Origin: Candidatus Sphingobacterium stercoripullorum
Lineage (GTDB): Bacteria; Bacteroidota; Bacteroidia; Sphingobacteriales; Sphingobacteriaceae
Assembly (NCBI GenBank): GCA_019114715.1
Contig: DXEZ01000224.1
Coordinates: 1-7,112, forward strand
Length of the DNA stretch: 7,112 bases
Direction: 5' to 3'
Shown: in pieces, positions 1 to 6,627 of the stretch
Layout: the number at the start of each line of letters is the position of its first letter
Position numbering within the stretch: the first letter of the stretch is position 1
Translations under genes and position numbers: made by a program
The notes under the pieces: model-generated
Told to the model about the DNA's origin: nothing
Database searches by the model: none
What the model saw: the letters and a program-made list of their open reading frames with translations, nothing else

Positions 1-527
1 GCAGCTTGGATTGCTTCTTGCTTTTTCCCAATGCTGATGCAAATCTCAGCTAGCGTCCCTTGGTTCGAATACTCAGTAGGGTTAAGCTCCACCGCTTTTG
101 AAGCTAACTGATAGCATGTATTCAGCAGTTCGTTAGACGGCTTAGCTTCGGTATTTCTGGTATTGGGATACCGGCGCGCTATGAAGCTCAACGTTTGGTC
201 GTCCTCTTGAATGCTACCCGAGGCTAGCTTATTCATTAGCTCTACGAGCTCCTCGGAGGTTTCATGCTCTGCCACCCACTCCAACTCAAACAGCGCTGCA
301 TCTCTTGCAAACTCATCGTTATCTTGATTCTTAAAGAACTCAAGTCCGGCATAAAACTCTTCCTTCTGTCCGTTTCTTACATAAGCATACATGGCAAATC
401 GCAGGAGCTGCACTTGCTTTTGATGGTACTCTTGCTCGGGAGCGATTTCTTTATAATGCTCTAGATTATCTAGAAATAATTTCGCATAGCGGTCGCTGGA
501 GTTCTGCGCCAGTTGATGGATAAATGG
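1..527 (-). pseudogene. C-terminal half of the interrupted thioredoxin-fold gene, TPR-like (partial at left edge)
   Basis: Directly after the TGA at 528-530, the same minus-strand reading frame stays open for all 175 codons to the window edge. Its composition is that of a real protein: rich in Glu, Gln, Leu and Ala, helical in pattern, with no internal stop. The part nearest the edge has a TPR-like stretch, including LASKAVELNPTEYSN and IGKKQEAIQAA, which matches the C-terminal helical repeats often found behind a thioredoxin domain in Bacteroidota proteins. I see no convincing independent start just after the stop; an ATG overlapping the TGA is in another frame and soon meets a stop. The segment is therefore best read as the untranslated (or readthrough) continuation of the gene at 528-1109. 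The true end lies beyond the window. Confidence 0.75.
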
Positions 528-1109
528 TCATCCGTCTTTCGATAAAAGGTATTCCTCAGTTACACTTTCATCGATCACCACTCTTACTTCTTTTGCACGC
601 TCGGGGATTGCACTTTTCATGACCAAATAGTACCTCAATAAGAACTCTTCTGAGCGCTCACCCTGATCGTATTGTGCACTTAAGATCGGGATGTGGTATT
701 TGGGGTTATTTGCATTTTCCGCTTCTTTTAAAAATGCATCTGCCTCCATGCGGGACTGGGTTCTATACACCAGTTCCCCCTCACCATCGATAAACAAATA
801 AGTAGGGAAGCTTCTAACCTGATACTTCTCGGCTATAGCTATCCCTTCACCTTTTTCACAATCAAACTTTGTATTGATGAAGTTAGCGTTGAAAAATTCA
901 TAAACATGGGGCTGGACAAATACATTAGATTCCATCCACTTACAAGGTGCGCACCAAGAAGTATAAGCATCTAGAAAAATCAGCTTATTTTCTTCTTTAG
1001 CCAAATCTTTAGCTTCTTGAAATGGTAGAGGCTTAAAGTCGATACTAGTTTGAGCTACACCAAATAAAGGCAGAAGAGCAATTAGTAGTATTAATTTTAA
1101 AGTTCTCAT
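528..1109 (-). CDS. Thioredoxin-fold periplasmic protein, cut short by an in-frame TGA
   Basis: The 193 residues begin with a signal peptide (about 1-20, hydrophobic core, cleavage plausible after VAQ). A thioredoxin domain follows, with the redox motif WCAPC at 52-56 and the cis-proline in SFPT at 100-103. The family reduces or forms disulfides in exported proteins; the all-Cys active site suggests the domain itself can be redox active. The start is an ATG, only 4 bases after the stop of the SusC-like gene, so the two are surely co-transcribed. A thioredoxin-like gene after a SusC/SusD pair is a common arrangement in this phylum. Translation ends at TGA (528-530) after SKDG, but the same frame continues open to the window edge, so this product is probably the N-terminal part of a protein at least 369 residues long. 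A TGG-to-TGA change (Gly-Trp-Pro in the ancestor) would explain it. The thioredoxin domain itself is complete. Confidence 0.88.
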   Translation of the reverse strand: MRTLKLILLIALLPLFGVAQTSIDFKPLPFQEAKDLAKEENKLIFLDAYTSWCAPCKWMESNVFVQPHVYEFFNANFINTKFDCEKGEGIAIAEKYQVRSFPTYLFIDGEGELVYRTQSRMEADAFLKEAENANNPKYHIPILSAQYDQGERSEEFLLRYYLVMKSAIPERAKEVRVVIDESVTEEYLLSKDG

Positions 1110-1113
1110 ATTC

Positions 1114-1209
1114 TTATCTATCGTATTGTGGGATATTCGGGTTCAAAGATAATACTGTTGGAGGTACCGGCAGAATCAATCGCGGATCGGCGTTATCAAT
1201 TTTAAACTC
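1114..1209 (-). other. Probable remnant of a SusD C-terminus fused in frame to the SusC-like gene
   Basis: Residues from about 399 to 429 of the SusC-like protein have the pattern R-L-x-L-P-x-P followed by L-x-x-N-P-N-x-x-Q and then the stop. This is how many SusD/RagB family proteins end, where the LPIP motif and an Asn-Pro-Asn or Gln-Asn ending sit at the C-terminus. It is not how a receptor barrel ends, which would be a C-terminal aromatic residue after a beta strand. The join lies somewhere in 1204-1242, between the receptor-like SAELVDFQKD and the SusD-like part. Assignment rests on motif memory only. Confidence 0.6.
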
Positions 1210-2403
1210 CTCCTCTTCGAGCTTGTGGATAATGTCTTTTTGAAAATCTACAAGTTCAGCGCTATTCATCTGGTTCAAGTAATCTCTACTTGGTAGCCCC
1301 CTGAAAGACAAAGTATTGGAATAGTCAATTCTAGTTTTTCCTGCTTGCCCTTTTTTGGTGGTAATAACAATAACACCGTTGGAGGACCGAACCCCATAAA
1401 TCGATGCGGCAGATGCATCTTTAAGGACCGTAACGCTCTCAATATCATTTGGATTGAGTGCATCGATTTCACCCTCATAGGGCATACCATCCACTACCAA
1501 TAAAGGCGAGGCTTCTGCGTTTAAGGTAGAAGTACCCCTAACCTGGATCCCTAGTCTATTGTTTTTCAACTGAGGGTTGAGACCCGATTTATTTAAACCT
1601 AAGTTCATCCCCGGAAGCATACCTTCTATCCTATCAAGAACACCCAGCTGCAATCTACCCTCCATGTCTTTTGAGGTAACTTGAGAAAAAGAACCTGCAG
1701 CACGCTCCTTGCTAATCACCTGGTATCCTGTATTAACAACCACATCCACTGCTTCCATCTCGGTATTAAATGGCTCAAGCGCTATGTCACCCATATTGAG
1801 AGAAAGGTCATGCTCGGTAGGCTGGAAGCCCAGGCATGTAATTTGCACCTTTTTAAATTCCGAAAGATCTTGTGAAAAACTAAACCTACCGTTTTTATCA
1901 CTTAAAGTTCCAATTTTAGTCCCTTGGATTTGGATAGATGCTCCCTGAATGGGATTCCCACTAGCATCTAATATTCTACCCGTATAGTTTTTTTGTTGGG
2001 GTCTGGTTTGTGAATCCTGCGTAGCTGCTGATTTACTTGCCAGACTACCTTCTTTAACGATGATAGTTTTCCCGTCTAATTCATAAGTTAACCCGTGCGG
2101 AGATAGAATGGAGTTTAACGCATCTTTTAGAGGAAGTCCATTGATGCTTACGTCCACTTTTTTATTGGAGTTCACCTCTTTTGATGCCCAAACAAAATGA
2201 TAGCCTGTTTGCTTATTAATCTTCAGAAAAACTTCCCTGAGACTAATGGAGTTGTCTTTTAAACTCACCCCTTGCGCAAGTGTAAAGGCATTAAGTTGGA
2301 AAAACAGAAAGATGAACACTGCGGTCATGTATAGGCTTCTTCCTTTCTGCCGTAGTAGTACTTTTTTCACTTTACTTTTTAGATTTAATAATTTATTATT
2401 CAC
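1114..2403 (-). CDS. SusC-like TonB receptor remnant: STN, regulatory-like and plug domains without a barrel, SusD-like tail
   Basis: 429 residues. A signal peptide or N-terminal membrane segment lies at about 24-44. The STN domain (about 50-117) is the signalling domain that contacts a FecR-type anti-sigma in such receptors. A carboxypeptidase-regulatory-like domain follows (about 140-205), then the TonB plug (about 230-352), with NTGYQ at 225-229, VRGTSTL at 288-294, LLVVDGMPY at 301-309 and NPNDIESVTVLKDASA at 317-332. SusC proteins normally continue into a 22-strand outer-membrane barrel and reach about 1000 residues; here the receptor-like sequence ends near 390. The last residues, from about 403, read RLILPVPPTVLSLNPNIPQ and resemble the C-terminus of SusD, the partner lipoprotein. 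The protein cannot form a transport channel but could still carry a signal. The start is GTG at 2401-2403, with an in-frame stop two codons upstream; an ATG at 2326-2328 (residue 26) is an alternative. The gap from fecR is 49 bases. Confidence 0.85.
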   Translation of the reverse strand: MNNKLLNLKSKVKKVLLRQKGRSLYMTAVFIFLFFQLNAFTLAQGVSLKDNSISLREVFLKINKQTGYHFVWASKEVNSNKKVDVSINGLPLKDALNSILSPHGLTYELDGKTIIVKEGSLASKSAATQDSQTRPQQKNYTGRILDASGNPIQGASIQIQGTKIGTLSDKNGRFSFSQDLSEFKKVQITCLGFQPTEHDLSLNMGDIALEPFNTEMEAVDVVVNTGYQVISKERAAGSFSQVTSKDMEGRLQLGVLDRIEGMLPGMNLGLNKSGLNPQLKNNRLGIQVRGTSTLNAEASPLLVVDGMPYEGEIDALNPNDIESVTVLKDASAASIYGVRSSNGVIVITTKKGQAGKTRIDYSNTLSFRGLPSRDYLNQMNSAELVDFQKDIIHKLEEEEFKIDNADPRLILPVPPTVLSLNPNIPQYDR

Positions 2404-2452
2404 TTTTTATTCAATTATAGTATGCTCATTTATTTTCTTTTCGCTTCTGCGC

Positions 2453-3625
2453 TTACTCTGCCTTTACCTGACTCACAAGAACTTTACGCCCAACAACTTC
2501 AAACTTCACTTCTCCGGTTTTCTCTAACAGCTCCAAAAACTCAGTCAAGTTGGAGAAACGTGGCAAAAACACTTCGAACCTCTCCTCTTGGAGTGCTTTT
2601 TCTTGATAACTAAACGTTACATCGTACCAGCGCGCTACTTGCCGCAGAATTTCTTCAAGCGGTTCATCGTTAAATACAAATGTTCCCGTCGTCCACCCTA
2701 ATGCAGATGATAAATCTGCTTTATATTTAGATAGTTGGTTGTCCTCTAATGCAGCTTGCTCACCTGGAATTAACGTTAATTTTTGGCTACCCGTCTGCAA
2801 TTCAACCTGCCCTTCAACTAGCGTAGTATATGTTTTCTCACCTGAGTAGGCTTTTATATTGAAGGCCGTTCCCAACACTTTAACCTGCTGATTTCCGCTA
2901 TTAACGATAAATGGTTTATTAACCTTTTCATTTTGATTACCCATTATCGCTAGACTAGAGACCTCGAAGTAAGCCTCTCCAATTAGCTCCACAGTCCGCA
3001 AAGTATCGTCTTCTACATAGTGGACACTGGAGCTTGCATTCAGGTGAACTTTAGAGCCGTCGGGAAGCTGAATTTTATACTGTCCACCTACTGGGGTGGC
3101 GATCTGAAATAAGGTCCCTCCTAATCCCTTGCTATTATTATCGCTACTGGAGATGAGGTCTCCATTTTGATAGCGCAGAGAAGTAGAATCCCAGATTACC
3201 CCACCTTCATTCTCCTGAAGAATCAGCTCACGCCCGTCATCGAACTTGATGATTGCCTTTTCGCTTCCTGGAGTGATGACCTCCTCAGCTACTAAAGTGC
3301 TCTCCTGTTTGCTTCCATTAAAAACGTACCAAGTGAAGGCAAGCAAAATCGAAGCTGCAATAGGAATCACCCACCAATACCGCCTTAATTTGGAAGAATC
3401 CCTTTCCTGACTTTGCAGACTTTCCCATGAACTTTCAGCTGAGAAGCTCTGAAAAAGCTGCAAGTCTTCATGAAGCGCCTTTTTGTGACCTAAATATTCT
3501 TCAACAAACTGCTTATTTTCAGGACATTCATTTTGCCAATCATCGAGCTCCTCTTGCTCAATATCGCTAAGACCGTCAATAAGTTTTTTATACAACAACT
3601 GAGAAACACGAAACTCATTCTCCAT
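2453..3625 (-). CDS. FecR-family anti-sigma factor (transmembrane sensor)
   Basis: 390 residues, a normal length for Bacteroidota FecR proteins. The cytoplasmic N-terminus (about 1-80) should bind the sigma factor encoded just upstream. One membrane segment follows (about 84-103, WWVIPIAASILLAFTWYVF). The periplasmic FecR domain spans about 178-275, with TPVGGQYKIQLPDGSKVHLN at 177-196 and FEVSS at 220-224. The C-terminal DUF4974 domain (about 316-386), with FNDEPLEEILRQVARWYDV at 318-336, normally contacts the STN domain of the receptor. In this family the receptor's signal is passed through FecR to release or activate the sigma factor. The ATG start is preceded at 8 bases by AGGGAG (3634-3639), a Shine-Dalgarno-like element that is uncommon in this phylum. 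The gene seems intact, with all expected domains. The gap to the sigma gene is 131 bases and holds an inverted repeat. Confidence 0.95.
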   Translation of the reverse strand: MENEFRVSQLLYKKLIDGLSDIEQEELDDWQNECPENKQFVEEYLGHKKALHEDLQLFQSFSAESSWESLQSQERDSSKLRRYWWVIPIAASILLAFTWYVFNGSKQESTLVAEEVITPGSEKAIIKFDDGRELILQENEGGVIWDSTSLRYQNGDLISSSDNNSKGLGGTLFQIATPVGGQYKIQLPDGSKVHLNASSSVHYVEDDTLRTVELIGEAYFEVSSLAIMGNQNEKVNKPFIVNSGNQQVKVLGTAFNIKAYSGEKTYTTLVEGQVELQTGSQKLTLIPGEQAALEDNQLSKYKADLSSALGWTTGTFVFNDEPLEEILRQVARWYDVTFSYQEKALQEERFEVFLPRFSNLTEFLELLEKTGEVKFEVVGRKVLVSQVKAE

Positions 3626-3682
3626 TTTCTACACTCCCTTTTTATATATAACAAGGCTGAAGGTAGATGTCTCTAAAGAAAG

Positions 3683-3720
3683 TTCGTTTTTATTTTATTA
3701 GGTAGCCAAATAAGAACGAA
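3683..3720. repeat. Inverted repeat in the sigma-fecR gap
   Basis: Arms TTCGTTTTTATTT (3683-3695) and AAATAAGAACGAA (3708-3720) pair over 13 bases with a single mismatch around a 12-base loop. The RNA would pair best on the plus strand, where the odd position is a U-G pair; on the minus-strand transcript it is a C-A mismatch. The hairpin begins about 36 bases after the sigma stop and is followed in the transcript by a mixed, T-rich stretch. It might attenuate transcription between sigma and fecR, protect RNA ends, or be a protein-binding site. Function is not shown by the sequence. Confidence 0.5.
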
Positions 3721-3756
3721 TACTTGTGGCAGAGATCTCTTTAATCTTAAAAATCA

Positions 3757-4350
3757 TTAAAGACTGGACCAAAATCCAGCAACCAGTATTAAGAACAACA
3801 TATCCTCCTCGGAAAGTATATCCTTCAAAAGTTGAATTCCTCTCATCTTCTGATTATATACTGTATTTCTACTAATTTTCAAGTGCTCTGCGATTTCCTG
3901 TGGAGTCATCTCTTCAATGAATAACAGAGAGATTACTTTGCCACATTGAGGGGGAAGCTTTTCAATAGCCCAAGAAACCCTAGAGATAGTTTCAGAATAG
4001 ATAATCTGATGGGTTATGGGCTGCTCAATGGAATCATCCTGCAAGCGGCTAAAATCATCCTTTCTTGCCTGGTATGACTTTTCCTTTTTTAAAAAGTTAA
4101 AAGCCCCGTTCCTACAGCTAACATACAAGAACTTGCCAATGGCGTTTAATGATTCAAAGTGATTGTCCCTCTCCCATATCCTCACGAAAACATCTTGAAC
4201 TACCTCCTCCGCATTTCCCTTTTGCAAGCCGAGCTTACAAACAAAAAAACACAACGAATTATAATAACGGAAGTAAACTTTTTTATAGGCCCACTTCTCC
4301 CCATTATTAAACGCACCAACTAACCTGATATCTCCTTGGGCTTCTCGCAT
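3757..4350 (-). CDS. FecI-type ECF RNA polymerase sigma factor
   Basis: 197 residues, typical of the ECF group. Region 2 (about 20-90) includes the characteristic AEEVVQDVFVRIWE (47-60), which contacts core polymerase and melts the -10 element. Region 4 (about 128-180) includes LPPQCGKVISLLFIEEMTPQEIA and a helix-turn-helix around ISRNTVYNQKMRGIQLLK, which would read the -35 element. Neighbours give the role: the fecR-like gene follows by 131 bases, then the SusC-like gene, so this is the transcription switch of a surface-signalling system and probably activates its own locus. The last 14 residues (from MLFLIL to the stop) are strongly hydrophobic, a tail seen in some Bacteroidota FecI-like proteins. 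The start is ATG, placed 10 bases after a TAATTTTG box, so the transcript would have little or no leader. No truncation is seen. Confidence 0.95.
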   Translation of the reverse strand: MREAQGDIRLVGAFNNGEKWAYKKVYFRYYNSLCFFVCKLGLQKGNAEEVVQDVFVRIWERDNHFESLNAIGKFLYVSCRNGAFNFLKKEKSYQARKDDFSRLQDDSIEQPITHQIIYSETISRVSWAIEKLPPQCGKVISLLFIEEMTPQEIAEHLKISRNTVYNQKMRGIQLLKDILSEEDMLFLILVAGFWSSL

Positions 4351-4360
4351 ATTAAGGATG

Positions 4361-4368
4361 CAAAATTA
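4361..4368 (-). promoter_or_regulatory. Bacteroidota-type -7 box for the sigma factor gene
   Basis: On the minus strand the bases read TAATTTTG, an exact match to the phylum's TAnnTTTG -7 element, ending 10 bases before the ATG. The transcript should start almost at the codon. The TTTT run near 4386-4389, 17 bases upstream, is only a weak match to the -33 TTTG element. The -33 area overlaps the right-hand arm (in reading order) of the inverted repeat at 4379-4453. Confidence 0.6.
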
Positions 4369-4378
4369 TGCATTTTTT

Positions 4379-4453
4379 AGGTACTAAAAGCATCGCATGC
4401 ATTTATCATCCATTTTTAACTCAATCTTTACAATTCTAGAAATTTTAGTACCT
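4379..4453. repeat. 11-bp exact inverted repeat upstream of the sigma gene (possible operator)
   Basis: AGGTACTAAAA (4379-4389) and its perfect reverse complement TTTTAGTACCT (4443-4453) are separated by 53 bases, with nothing else in between but A+T-rich sequence. The copy nearer the gene falls just upstream of the -7 box, where a -33 element or an operator would sit. An exact 11-base match in a 100-base gap is unlikely by chance, though low-complexity AT content weakens that. Possible roles are paired operator sites for a looping regulator or two oppositely facing recognition sites for the sigma factor itself. Confidence 0.5.
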
Positions 4454-4518
4454 TTTTAAAGTAGATGAAATAAAGAGCCTATACTCTTAACTGTTAAACC
4501 TGCCCTAGGTATAAAGAA

Positions 4519-4552
4519 AATGAGACACTATCCTGATGGGTAATGTCTCATT
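4519..4552 (-). terminator. Hairpin terminator after mscS
   Basis: AATGAGACA and TGTCTCATT (9 perfect pairs) enclose an inner extension with further pairing (TACC with GG-rich partners), giving a long stable stem with a four-base loop. On the minus strand it is followed by TTTTCTTTAT, and it lies 74 bases beyond the mscS stop. That is the layout of an intrinsic terminator separating mscS from the sigma locus, whose promoter is further on. Confidence 0.75.
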
Positions 4553-4625
4553 AACAATATAAACAAATAATATACTCAAATAGGTCTATTCAAGACTTTT
4601 TATTTTGAATTTGCTGATAGGCAAA

Positions 4626-5477
4626 CTAGCTATTATTATTTCTAACATGAACATCTGTTTTAGGATAAGGGATTTCAATACCCGCTTTATCCAGAGCTGT
4701 TTTACAAGCGATTATTAAATCTTCCTGCATAGCCCAAAACTTATCATTGGAGGTCGTCACGCGTACGGAAAGATTAACCGAACTTTCTAACATTTCGGTG
4801 ACAACGACTGCCGGAGCTGGGTCCTTAAAAGCAGACGGATGTCCTTTAGCTACTTCTAACAAAATATTTTTTGCTTTTTCTAAATCTGTATCGTAGGAGA
4901 CCTCAACATCAAACCAAGTCCTTCTGGTTCCCAAATGCGTGTAATTTGTGATACTACTATTAGACATAGGGCCGTTAGGAATTACTATAAGCTGATTCTG
5001 TGGGGTGACTAGTTTTGTATTAAACACATCAACCTGCTGAACAGTACCAGAAACTCCAATATCCGAAGATATATACTCCCCTACTCGATACGGCTTGAAT
5101 AATAAAATAAGGATTCCACCTGCAAAATTGGCTAAAGAACCCTGCAAAGCTAAACCAATAGCTAATCCGGTAGCACCGATCATAGCAACAAATGCAGATG
5201 TTTTAATTCCCAGCTGAGTAACTACAACTATAAACAGAAGTATCTTCAACCCCCAATTGATAAAGCTTAGTAGAAAGCGCTCTAAGGAGATGTCCATATC
5301 TCGTTTTTGGAATACTTTTTCCGATGTCCGTACTACTACGCGTATCAACCACAATCCAATAAGCAATACAATTAAGGCAGATACAATCGCTGATATGGCT
5401 TTTGGCAGCCAGGTTGAAGCTGAAGTTATAAGTCCTTCGATAAACGCTTCCATGTTGCTTAACTCTAATTTCTCCAT
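4626..5477 (-). CDS. mscS: Small-conductance mechanosensitive channel, MscS family
   Basis: 283 residues, about the same length as E. coli MscS (286). Three membrane helices are visible (about 28-49, 69-90 and 95-128). The pore helix has the family pattern of Gly and Ala at regular spacing, GATGLAIGLALQGSLANFAG (101-120), leading to FKPYRVGEYI. The beta domain follows, with GTVQQVDVFNT and the IVIPNG signature at 164-169, and the C-terminal alpha-beta domain ends in GIEIPYPKTDVHV, as in E. coli. The protein sits in the inner membrane and opens under membrane tension to release solutes in hypo-osmotic shock. The ATG start is well placed; the leader is very A+T-rich without a clear TAnnTTTG box. 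The gene is separated from both neighbours by 177 and 275 bases, so it is probably monocistronic. TAG stop. Confidence 0.95.
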   Translation of the reverse strand: MEKLELSNMEAFIEGLITSASTWLPKAISAIVSALIVLLIGLWLIRVVVRTSEKVFQKRDMDISLERFLLSFINWGLKILLFIVVVTQLGIKTSAFVAMIGATGLAIGLALQGSLANFAGGILILLFKPYRVGEYISSDIGVSGTVQQVDVFNTKLVTPQNQLIVIPNGPMSNSSITNYTHLGTRRTWFDVEVSYDTDLEKAKNILLEVAKGHPSAFKDPAPAVVVTEMLESSVNLSVRVTTSNDKFWAMQEDLIIACKTALDKAGIEIPYPKTDVHVRNNNS

Positions 5478-5654
5478 ATTTTAAATATAATTTTTATAAT
5501 TTATTGTACAGTTTTAAAAACCCGACTTCATTAAAAAGAATAAGTATGACAAAAGCAAATACCTTACCATTAATTTAAAAAAACTCACCTTAGGAATGCT
5601 TATATCACACTTTGGACGTGTTATCTAAATTTTCAAAAGGCCAAGCCATCACCC

Positions 5655-6428
5655 CTAAGTACTTAAAAGGTCGGGGTTTAATTTCTCTACAAATTCTTTT
5701 AAAAATGGTAAATCCAAGAAGTCTTCGGCATCATCTATTCGACCGTTAAAAGCAAGAACATCTAGGTCTATGACTCGAGGAGCATTTTTATTGTCTGAGC
5801 GCACTCTACCCATAATGGCCTCGATTTCTTTAAGTTTGAATTCTAATTCAAGAAAAGACAACTTTGTTTTTAGCTCAATTGCACCATTTAAAAAATCAGG
5901 TTGATCTTCAAACTTCAGGGGCTTAGTAGTGATAAACTCAGACCGCTGGGTAATGATACCTAGAGCCTGCAACTGGATTAAAGCCATTTGCATATGGGTT
6001 TCTGCATCTATATTAGACCCCATTGCAATTAAGGCCGTCTTGTACCTCTCCCTACTATCAATGTGTACCATCACATTATCTGCAAAACGTAAAGCATGAG
6101 GTTTTTCAACGGTTACCTCTACATGCTGAATTTTCGGATTAAAATTCTCAATCGTGCGGTAGATCAAATCGGCTAAAGCTTCAATTAAATCAAAAGACTG
6201 ATTGTCCACCAGCTGAATTATCTGCTTTGTCAGTGCTTTATAGTTCACTGCAAACTGAACATCGTCATTTTCAACCGCAGCACCCACATCATACGTAAAG
6301 CTATAGCTGAGAACTAAATCCTGAAGCTTCTCCCTCTCCCAGTTCTCAAAACCTATGTAAGCTCTCAATCTGAGGCTCCTAACTTCAATGCGACTTAATT
6401 TAATTTGCGTATTTATATTTTTAGACAT
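5655..6428 (-). CDS. folK: Fused dihydroneopterin aldolase/epimerase-like (FolB/FolX) and HPPK (FolK) protein
   Basis: 257 residues from the ATG at 6426-6428; a TTG three codons upstream (6435-6437) is a less likely start. The N-terminal domain (about 12-126) is of the FolB/FolX fold: RLRAYIGFENWE, NYKALTKQIIQLV, FDLIEALAD and VEKPHALRFADNV. The last part and the LR-YIG start resemble E. coli FolX, the dihydroneopterin triphosphate epimerase, as much as FolB; which reaction it performs is open. The C-terminal domain (about 131-257) is HPPK, which pyrophosphorylates hydroxymethyldihydropterin in folate synthesis: IAMGSN, EDQPDFLN, and APRVIDLDVLAF with both metal-binding Asp residues (221 and 223). 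The HPPK part is about 127 residues against about 160 usually, and the region after DLD is short, lacking the usual Pro-His segment. Product cytoplasmic. TAG stop. Confidence 0.88.
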   Translation of the reverse strand: MSKNINTQIKLSRIEVRSLRLRAYIGFENWEREKLQDLVLSYSFTYDVGAAVENDDVQFAVNYKALTKQIIQLVDNQSFDLIEALADLIYRTIENFNPKIQHVEVTVEKPHALRFADNVMVHIDSRERYKTALIAMGSNIDAETHMQMALIQLQALGIITQRSEFITTKPLKFEDQPDFLNGAIELKTKLSFLELEFKLKEIEAIMGRVRSDNKNAPRVIDLDVLAFNGRIDDAEDFLDLPFLKEFVEKLNPDLLST

Positions 6429-6456
6429 TATTTTCAATTGTTAAAATGAATCTCAA

Positions 6457-6464
6457 CAAAAATA
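6457..6464 (-). promoter_or_regulatory. Possible -7 box for the FolB/FolX-FolK gene
   Basis: The minus strand reads TATTTTTG, a match to TAnnTTTG, 28 bases before the chosen ATG, which fits a short leader. No TTTG-like -33 element is seen at the expected distance. The A+T-rich surroundings make chance matches likely. Confidence 0.35.
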
Positions 6465-6627
6465 AGAATTTAAATGAGCTGTTTTAAACGGGTAGGTTTA
6501 TTATTGCCCTTTCAAACAGTTATACCACCATACATTAATTTTCTATGCATACAGTATCCATTTTTGCTCCACTAAGCTAAGCTAAAAACTTCGCTACCAA
6601 GGCATATCGCTTTTTCCAATATATACT

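Noticed and set aside
264..464. Plus-strand open frame of 66 codons
   Set aside because: It lies opposite the TPR-like continuation, which has clear protein-like composition, while this frame looks like random Leu-, Ile- and Ser-rich sequence.
528..530. TGA reassigned as tryptophan or selenocysteine
   Set aside because: TGG is used for Trp throughout, no gene in the window needs TGA as a sense codon, and no selenocysteine insertion context or Cys homology is seen there. A point mutation is simpler.
1275..1490. Second minus-strand frame inside the SusC-like gene
   Set aside because: A shifted shadow of the plug coding sequence, which has a recognisable signature in its own frame.
2246..2527. 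Plus-strand open frame of 93 codons, hydrophobic near its end
   Set aside because: It lies opposite the start of the SusC-like gene and the end of fecR. Its hydrophobic residues are the reverse of coding and A+T-rich sequence, and no promoter or start signal supports it.
5482..5489. TATATTTA as a promoter box for mscS
   Set aside because: It lies only four bases from the ATG and lacks the final G in a very A+T-rich leader, so it is not persuasive.
5521..5676. CCCGAC (5521-5526) and GTCGGG (5671-5676) as a long-range inverted repeat
   Set aside because: Only six bases, 144 bases apart, and one copy is in the coding end of the folate gene; likely chance.
6435..6437. TTG as the start of the FolB/FolX-FolK gene
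   Set aside because: An ATG three codons later (6426-6428) is the stronger start, and the extra residues add nothing to the domain.
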